Program-made: the position numbers and the translations under genes
From: Lampropedia cohaerens
Lineage (GTDB): Bacteria > Pseudomonadota > Gammaproteobacteria > Burkholderiales > Burkholderiaceae_C
DNA length: 64,000 nucleotides
Direction of reading: 5' to 3'
Assembly: GCF_001005215.1 (NCBI RefSeq)
Contig: NZ_LBNQ01000023.1
Coordinates: 124,001-188,000 of the forward strand
Notes under the pieces: generated by a model
Database searches by the model: none
What the model was told of the DNA's origin: nothing
Seen by the model: the letters and a program-made list of their open reading frames with translations, nothing else
In this document: piece by piece, positions 60,394 through 64,000 of the stretch
Numbering within the stretch: the first letter of the stretch is position 1
How the letters are laid out: every line of letters begins with the position of its first letter

Positions 60394-61068
60394 ATGGACC
60401 TGAAAATTCAACACTCACCAGTGACACTGCGCGAGATCTGCGTGGACAAGGTGCGCAAGGCCATCATCGCGGGCTACTTCACTTCAGGTACAAGGCTGGT
60501 CGAGCGCTCATTGTGCGAGGAGCTGGGCGTCAGCAGGACTGTCGTGCGTGAAGTGATTCGATACCTGGAAGCCGAAGGACTGGTCGAAATTCTACCCAAC
60601 AGGGGACCGATCGTGGCCCGGCTCGATTGGGATACGGCGCGCCAGATCTACAGTATCCGCTTGCAGTTGGAGCAAAGCGCCGTGGCCGAATGCACCAGCA
60701 AGCTGACCGATCAGTCGGCCAAGGCGATCCAGTCTGCGCTACTCAGCCTTAAAAAAGCGCTCAAATCGAATGACACCGGCCTTATTACCGATGCGTCCGC
60801 CAAGCTGTACGAAACGATATTTCTCACCGCCGAGCAGAATGTCGCTTGGGAAATCGTGCAGCGTCTCAACAGCCGTATCAGCCGGTTGCGTGCGATGACC
60901 ATGAAGTCCACGGATCGCGAGGTTTCAGGCTATGACCGGATCAGGCAGATTTGTGAGGCCATCTGCGTACATCGCGACGCTGAGCTTGCCAAGCAACGCG
61001 TGGCCGACCACATCAATGAGGCCGCTTCCATTGCCAAAGCAATTCTTCACACTAATAAAAGGAGTTGA
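60394..61068 (+). CDS. GntR-family regulator, FadR subfamily
   Basis: The 224-residue protein has an N-terminal winged helix (LREICVDKVRKAIIAGYFTSGTRLVERSLCEELGVSRTVVREVIRYLEAEGLVEILPNRGPIVA) and an all-helical FCD effector domain (about residues 80–215, with DASAKLYETIF and ICVHRDAELAKQRVADHI). FCD regulators repress catabolic operons until a carboxylic-acid-like ligand binds. It is the nearest plausible controller of the operon at 50–58 kb, whose promoter has a TGGT…ACCA palindrome. It is followed one base later by a DUF1330 gene. Confidence 0.92.
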   Translation: MDLKIQHSPVTLREICVDKVRKAIIAGYFTSGTRLVERSLCEELGVSRTVVREVIRYLEAEGLVEILPNRGPIVARLDWDTARQIYSIRLQLEQSAVAECTSKLTDQSAKAIQSALLSLKKALKSNDTGLITDASAKLYETIFLTAEQNVAWEIVQRLNSRISRLRAMTMKSTDREVSGYDRIRQICEAICVHRDAELAKQRVADHINEAASIAKAILHTNKRS

Positions 61069-61069
61069 T

Positions 61070-61360
61070 ATGCCTGCCTATTGGATTGCACATGTAGATG
61101 TGCATGATCCACAACAGTATCGCAACTACACCGATCTCGCGCCTGAGGCCTTCCGCAAATATGGCGCGAAGTTTCTGGCACGTGGCGGTAAGTCGCAGAC
61201 CTTGGAAGGGCCGGCGTTCGAACGCAACGTGGTCATAGAGTTTCCCGACTTCCAGGCTGCGATTGACTGCTACAACTCTGCTGAGTACCAGCTTGCCAAG
61301 ACCAAGCGCATTGGTCACGCCGTATCTCAGGTCACGATTGTCGAGGGTCTGCAGGCTTGA
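61070..61360 (+). CDS. DUF1330-family protein
   Basis: This 96-residue protein has a ferredoxin-like alpha/beta fold of the dimeric-barrel type (MPAYWIAHVDVHDPQQYRNYTDLAPEAFRKYGAKFLARGGKSQTLEG, then VVIEFPDFQAAIDCYNSAEYQLAKTKR). Members occur in many catabolic clusters, and no reaction is established. The start has a strong AAAGGAG site and lies one base after the gntR stop, so the two are co-transcribed. Confidence 0.92.
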   Translation: MPAYWIAHVDVHDPQQYRNYTDLAPEAFRKYGAKFLARGGKSQTLEGPAFERNVVIEFPDFQAAIDCYNSAEYQLAKTKRIGHAVSQVTIVEGLQA

Positions 61361-61435
61361 GTCTGGTATTGGCAGGCGCATCACGTCTGCCAATGTCAAC
61401 ACGCGCGGCTGACACCCTTTGGGTTGGAATCATCG

Positions 61436-61447
61436 GGTGTATACCAC
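61436..61447. promoter_or_regulatory. Third GTATACC-type motif, in a convergent intergenic region
   Basis: GGTGTATACCAC is nearly identical to the copy at 58386. It lies between the 3' ends of the DUF1330 and amidohydrolase genes, where no promoter is expected. Confidence 0.35.
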
Positions 61448-61574
61448 ATGACTGTCCAAATGCCAGTCAAGCCACTCGCTTGACCCCGTGTGCAATTGGC
61501 ATTGCATCGCACGGCAGCACTCACAGGTGTCGGATACAAGGGCTCTTGAGCCGGAGCTCCCCGGACTCGCCTGC

Positions 61575-62387
61575 TCAGGGCGCCTTGACTTGCGCCAGTG
61601 CACTGCCCAGCATGGTCTTGAGCAAGGGCTGAACATTCTTGGCCAGATCGGGACGATAAGCGAATGGCGCCGTCTCATTCATGTACAGGCATTGCGCCAT
61701 TTCAAGCTGAACGGCGTGAAAGCCTTGCTGTGGCTGGCCGTAGTTGCGGGTGATGTAGCCGCCCTTGAAGCGGCCGTTGACCACATGGCTGAATTGCACG
61801 TCTCCGCTTTGTTGATTCAGGGTTTGTTCGATGGCAGCAAGGACTTGTGGCGCACAGGATGCGCCTGAGTTTGTGCCCAGGTTCAGATCCGGCAGCTTGC
61901 CTTCAAACAGTCGCGGCAGCACGCTGGCAATGGAATGGGCTTCCCACAACAGTACCTGCCCATGCTGTGCCTTGATGCGATCGAGTTCGCTGCGCAACGC
62001 ATCGTGATAAGGCTGCCAGTAGGTCTGACGACGGCGTGCGATCTCGGCATCGTCAGGTTCCTTGCCCGGCTGGTAAAGCGGTTGTCCTTTGAATGTTTCC
62101 GTCGGACACAGACCGGTGGTCGTCTGGCCGGGGTAGAGGCTTTCTCCGGTAGGAGGACGATTCAGGTCGATGGCGTAGCGGGAGACTTTCGCCTGCAGCA
62201 CGGAGTAGCCCAACTCCTTGGCAAAGGCATAGAGCTGGTCGAGATGCCAGTCGGTATCGGCTAGGACGCGCGCCTCCTCGGTCATGGTGGCGAGGATTTC
62301 CTCAGGCAGACGTGTGCCCAGATGAGGAATGGAAACAAGCAGCGGTTGATTGCCCTGATGCAGTTCGTAGAAGTCAGTGGATGGCAT
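61575..62387 (-). CDS. hutG: N-formylglutamate amidohydrolase (HutG-type)
   Basis: The 270-residue zinc hydrolase matches HutG: LVSIPHLGTRLPEEI, ADTDWHLDQLYAF, YAIDLNRPPTGESLYPGQTTTGLCPTETFKGQPLY, WEAHSIASVLPRLFEGKLPDLNLGTN and FKGGYITRNYGQPQQGFHAVQLEMAQCLYM. HutG cleaves N-formyl-L-glutamate to glutamate and formate at the end of one histidine-degradation route. No other hut gene is present here, so the true substrate could be another N-formyl amino acid. It follows the lysR gene after 37 bases on the same strand. Confidence 0.9.
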   Translation of the reverse strand: MPSTDFYELHQGNQPLLVSIPHLGTRLPEEILATMTEEARVLADTDWHLDQLYAFAKELGYSVLQAKVSRYAIDLNRPPTGESLYPGQTTTGLCPTETFKGQPLYQPGKEPDDAEIARRRQTYWQPYHDALRSELDRIKAQHGQVLLWEAHSIASVLPRLFEGKLPDLNLGTNSGASCAPQVLAAIEQTLNQQSGDVQFSHVVNGRFKGGYITRNYGQPQQGFHAVQLEMAQCLYMNETAPFAYRPDLAKNVQPLLKTMLGSALAQVKAP

Positions 62388-62424
62388 GGTGTATGGCTCC
62401 GCAATGAAAAAAGTTGGACAGGAG

Positions 62425-63462
62425 TTAGGAGAAAGAGGCAGCGCTAGGCAGGCTCACGACGTCTGTGCCAAGCGCTGGCATGGCACGGCGCAGATCGGGA
62501 ATGACGTTTTGTAGCAACACCCGGCGAGTCAGGGTGGCAATCTCCTCGGCGCTGGCGGACCATTGGCGCTCGCGGCACAGCAAATGGAAATCGCGCTGAC
62601 CTAGCCGTGTGGCAGGCAGGCTGACCACCTGAACCTCGTCAAGCCAGGCACGTGACTGCCACAGACATAACGGGGTGCTGATAGCCCAGCCAAGGCCGGC
62701 GGCCACCATGCTTAGCAGTGGATCGGTGGCATCGAAGGCGTAACGCTGGGGAAAGCTCAATCCCAGGTGTCGTATGAAGCGTTCGATTTGCTGGCCAATC
62801 ACCGAGCGCAGGGTATAGCGGATCAGGGGCAGTTGCGGCAGTGCCTGCAGTTGCGCACGCAGGCGTTTGGTGTCGTTGTCAACGCCTTGTTCCATGAGGG
62901 GTCCACTGACATTTTTCGGGAATACCGCCACCCAGCTCTCGGACAGCAGCAAGTGCTGTGTCACGCGCGGATCGGTCGGGACCTCGGTGCAAATGGCCAA
63001 GTCCAGATCGCGAGCCAGCAATTGGCTGTTGAGGCCCGGCGTCAAGCCAGACCAGAGCTGCAATTCGCGTGCGGAACCCGACAGCGCGTGAATCAGTGCT
63101 GGGCCGACGGTGGCGGCAAAGGAATCCACACAGCCGAGACGAATCTGCGCATGATCCTGGCGCACGCGCTGGCGCAATTGCTCGGCCATGTCACGCGCCT
63201 GTGTCAGCAAGGCCTCGGCCATTTCCAGCAGGATGCTGCCTGCTGGTGTGGGGCGTGCTGGCCGCACTTCACGATCCAGCAGGGCAACGCCATACGTGTT
63301 CTCCAGCGTCTTGACCATCTGGCTGACCGCGCTCTGACTGACACCCATGTGCTGCGCTGCCAGAGACATGGACCCCGCTTCGCACACCGCCAGAAAGGTC
63401 TCCAGCGCGTGCAAGTCGGGGAGCGAGCGCTCGTGGCGAAGGGCAAGAGAAGAAGGTGTCAT
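62425..63462 (-). CDS. LysR-family transcriptional regulator
   Basis: The 345-residue protein has a LysR helix-turn-helix (LHALETFLAVCEAGSMSLAAQHMGVSQSAVSQMVKTLENTYGVALLDRE) and a two-lobed effector-binding domain. It is divergent from an FAD-dependent oxidase gene, the usual arrangement for a LysR activator and its target. ATG 63462 gives the conserved start; the frame stays open to 63510. Confidence 0.92.
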   Translation of the reverse strand: MTPSSLALRHERSLPDLHALETFLAVCEAGSMSLAAQHMGVSQSAVSQMVKTLENTYGVALLDREVRPARPTPAGSILLEMAEALLTQARDMAEQLRQRVRQDHAQIRLGCVDSFAATVGPALIHALSGSARELQLWSGLTPGLNSQLLARDLDLAICTEVPTDPRVTQHLLLSESWVAVFPKNVSGPLMEQGVDNDTKRLRAQLQALPQLPLIRYTLRSVIGQQIERFIRHLGLSFPQRYAFDATDPLLSMVAAGLGWAISTPLCLWQSRAWLDEVQVVSLPATRLGQRDFHLLCRERQWSASAEEIATLTRRVLLQNVIPDLRRAMPALGTDVVSLPSAASFS

Positions 63463-63525
63463 GGCTAGCCTGTGATGAATATGGTCCGAGATGTTGCAAG
63501 GACCGTACAAATATGCACAAAAACT

Positions 63526-63549
63526 AATACTGTCAATAAGTATTACTTA
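63526..63549. promoter_or_regulatory. Overlapping dyads in the lysR / oxidase divergent promoter
   Basis: AATACT-N7-AGTATT (63526–63544) is a perfect inverted repeat containing the LysR T-N11-A pattern. TAAGT-ATT-ACTTA (63537–63549) overlaps it. They lie about 70 bases before the oxidase start. Confidence 0.55.
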
Positions 63550-63620
63550 AGCAATGGCTGTGCCACGGCGGCGTTCGTAAGCTTGCGGCTCATCACCTCA
63601 TTTCGAGCTTGGAGTCCTTT

Positions 63621-64000
63621 ATGGAAAAGTACGACGCAATCGTTATCGGTGCCGGAGTCATTGGCACTTCGGTGGCATTTCATCTTGCCCGGCTGGGCTG
63701 TCCCCGCGTGCTGGTGCTGGATCGCACGCTCATTGGAGCTGGGACGACCTCGCAATCCAGCGGCATTTTGCGCACGCACTATTCAGTGATCGAGAACGTG
63801 CGCCTGGCGCAGGCATCCTGGGCCGTATTCAATGACTTTGCCAACTACTTGGGCGATGGGGAGGCTTCAGCCGGCATGGTCAAGTGCGGCTACATGATTG
63901 CTGCGCCGGAAGGACCCAAGCTCGCGCCGTTGGCAGAAGCTCTCAAGGCGCAGCAGGCCCAAGGCATAGAAGTGCGCCTGCTGGGGCGCAGCGAGGCGAC
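63621..64000 (+). CDS. FAD-dependent amine/amino-acid oxidase (DAO family), 3'-truncated by the window edge
   Basis: The frame starts at ATG 63621 behind GGAG and stays open to the end of the window (126 codons). It has the dinucleotide-binding motif GAGVIG at residues 10–15, followed by VLDRTLIGAGTTSQSSGILRTHYS, which is characteristic of the sarcosine/dimethylglycine oxidase-like DAO family. Members oxidise N-methylated glycines, D-amino acids or related amines in the cytoplasm. The divergent LysR gene is its likely regulator. The substrate cannot be assigned from this fragment. Confidence 0.88.
   Translation, partial: MEKYDAIVIGAGVIGTSVAFHLARLGCPRVLVLDRTLIGAGTTSQSSGILRTHYSVIENVRLAQASWAVFNDFANYLGDGEASAGMVKCGYMIAAPEGPKLAPLAEALKAQQAQGIEVRLLGRSEA

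Overview
The window looks like chromosome of a betaproteobacterium, order Burkholderiales and most likely Comamonadaceae. The evidence is the order pilT – cyclic-nucleotide-binding gene – pilU – 3-hydroxyisobutyrate-dehydrogenase-type gene, the pairs hisZ–purA and purA–phosphoribosyltransferase, the high-GC codon usage, and the family resemblance of the housekeeping proteins. No rRNA, tRNA or CRISPR array was found.

From 1 to about 29 kb the window is core chromosome: the 3' end of mltD, a bacterioferritin lacking the usual heme-ligand Met, ispB, pilT/pilU twitching ATPases, aroQ, murI, a low-molecular-weight tyrosine phosphatase, a three-gene Fbp-type ABC importer, a galactosyldiacylglycerol-synthase-like glycosyltransferase, mutS, a MarR–FUSC pair, glmS with a divergent Lrp-type regulator, hisZ, purA, a phosphoribosyltransferase, a triple zinc-ribbon protein and an unusual VOC–PCP_red fusion. 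From 29.1 to 32.4 kb lies a scar: a decayed IS3-family element followed by a FUSC transporter pseudogene.

From 32.4 to 47.3 kb is a methylated-amine catabolic island. The plus-strand pair tmm–tdm (trimethylamine monooxygenase, then trimethylamine-N-oxide demethylase) and an ammonium-transporter-type channel face a minus-strand operon, dmmA – ferredoxin reductase – heme oxidative N-demethylase (DUF3445) – GcvT-like dmmD – purU – folD. Together they would take trimethylamine to TMAO, dimethylamine and monomethylamine. The released formaldehyde would be captured on tetrahydrofolate and run out through FolD and PurU to formate. The island is bracketed by two NarL-type response regulators with nearly identical recognition helices. 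One sits in an operon with a sensor-less soluble histidine kinase and a separate double-PAS protein, which looks like a split sensor. Both catabolic promoters carry a similarly placed TACYCCTT motif. A second amtB with glnK follows at 47.6–49.4 kb, behind a textbook sigma-54 promoter.

From 50 to 58.3 kb is a minus-strand catabolic operon: PF06684 protein, alpha/beta hydrolase, flavin reductase, luciferase-like monooxygenase, aldehyde dehydrogenase, NCS1 permease, a second aldehyde dehydrogenase (frameshifted) and a carboxymuconolactone-decarboxylase-like protein. Its parts parallel the Rut pyrimidine-cleavage pathway without being Rut, so I infer oxidative ring opening of an unidentified N-heterocycle. 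Its promoter carries a palindromic GntR-type operator. A second, decayed IS3 element lies between that promoter and a FadR-type GntR regulator with a DUF1330 gene. The window ends with an N-formylglutamate-amidohydrolase-like gene, a LysR regulator, and the start of a divergent FAD-dependent amine or amino-acid oxidase.
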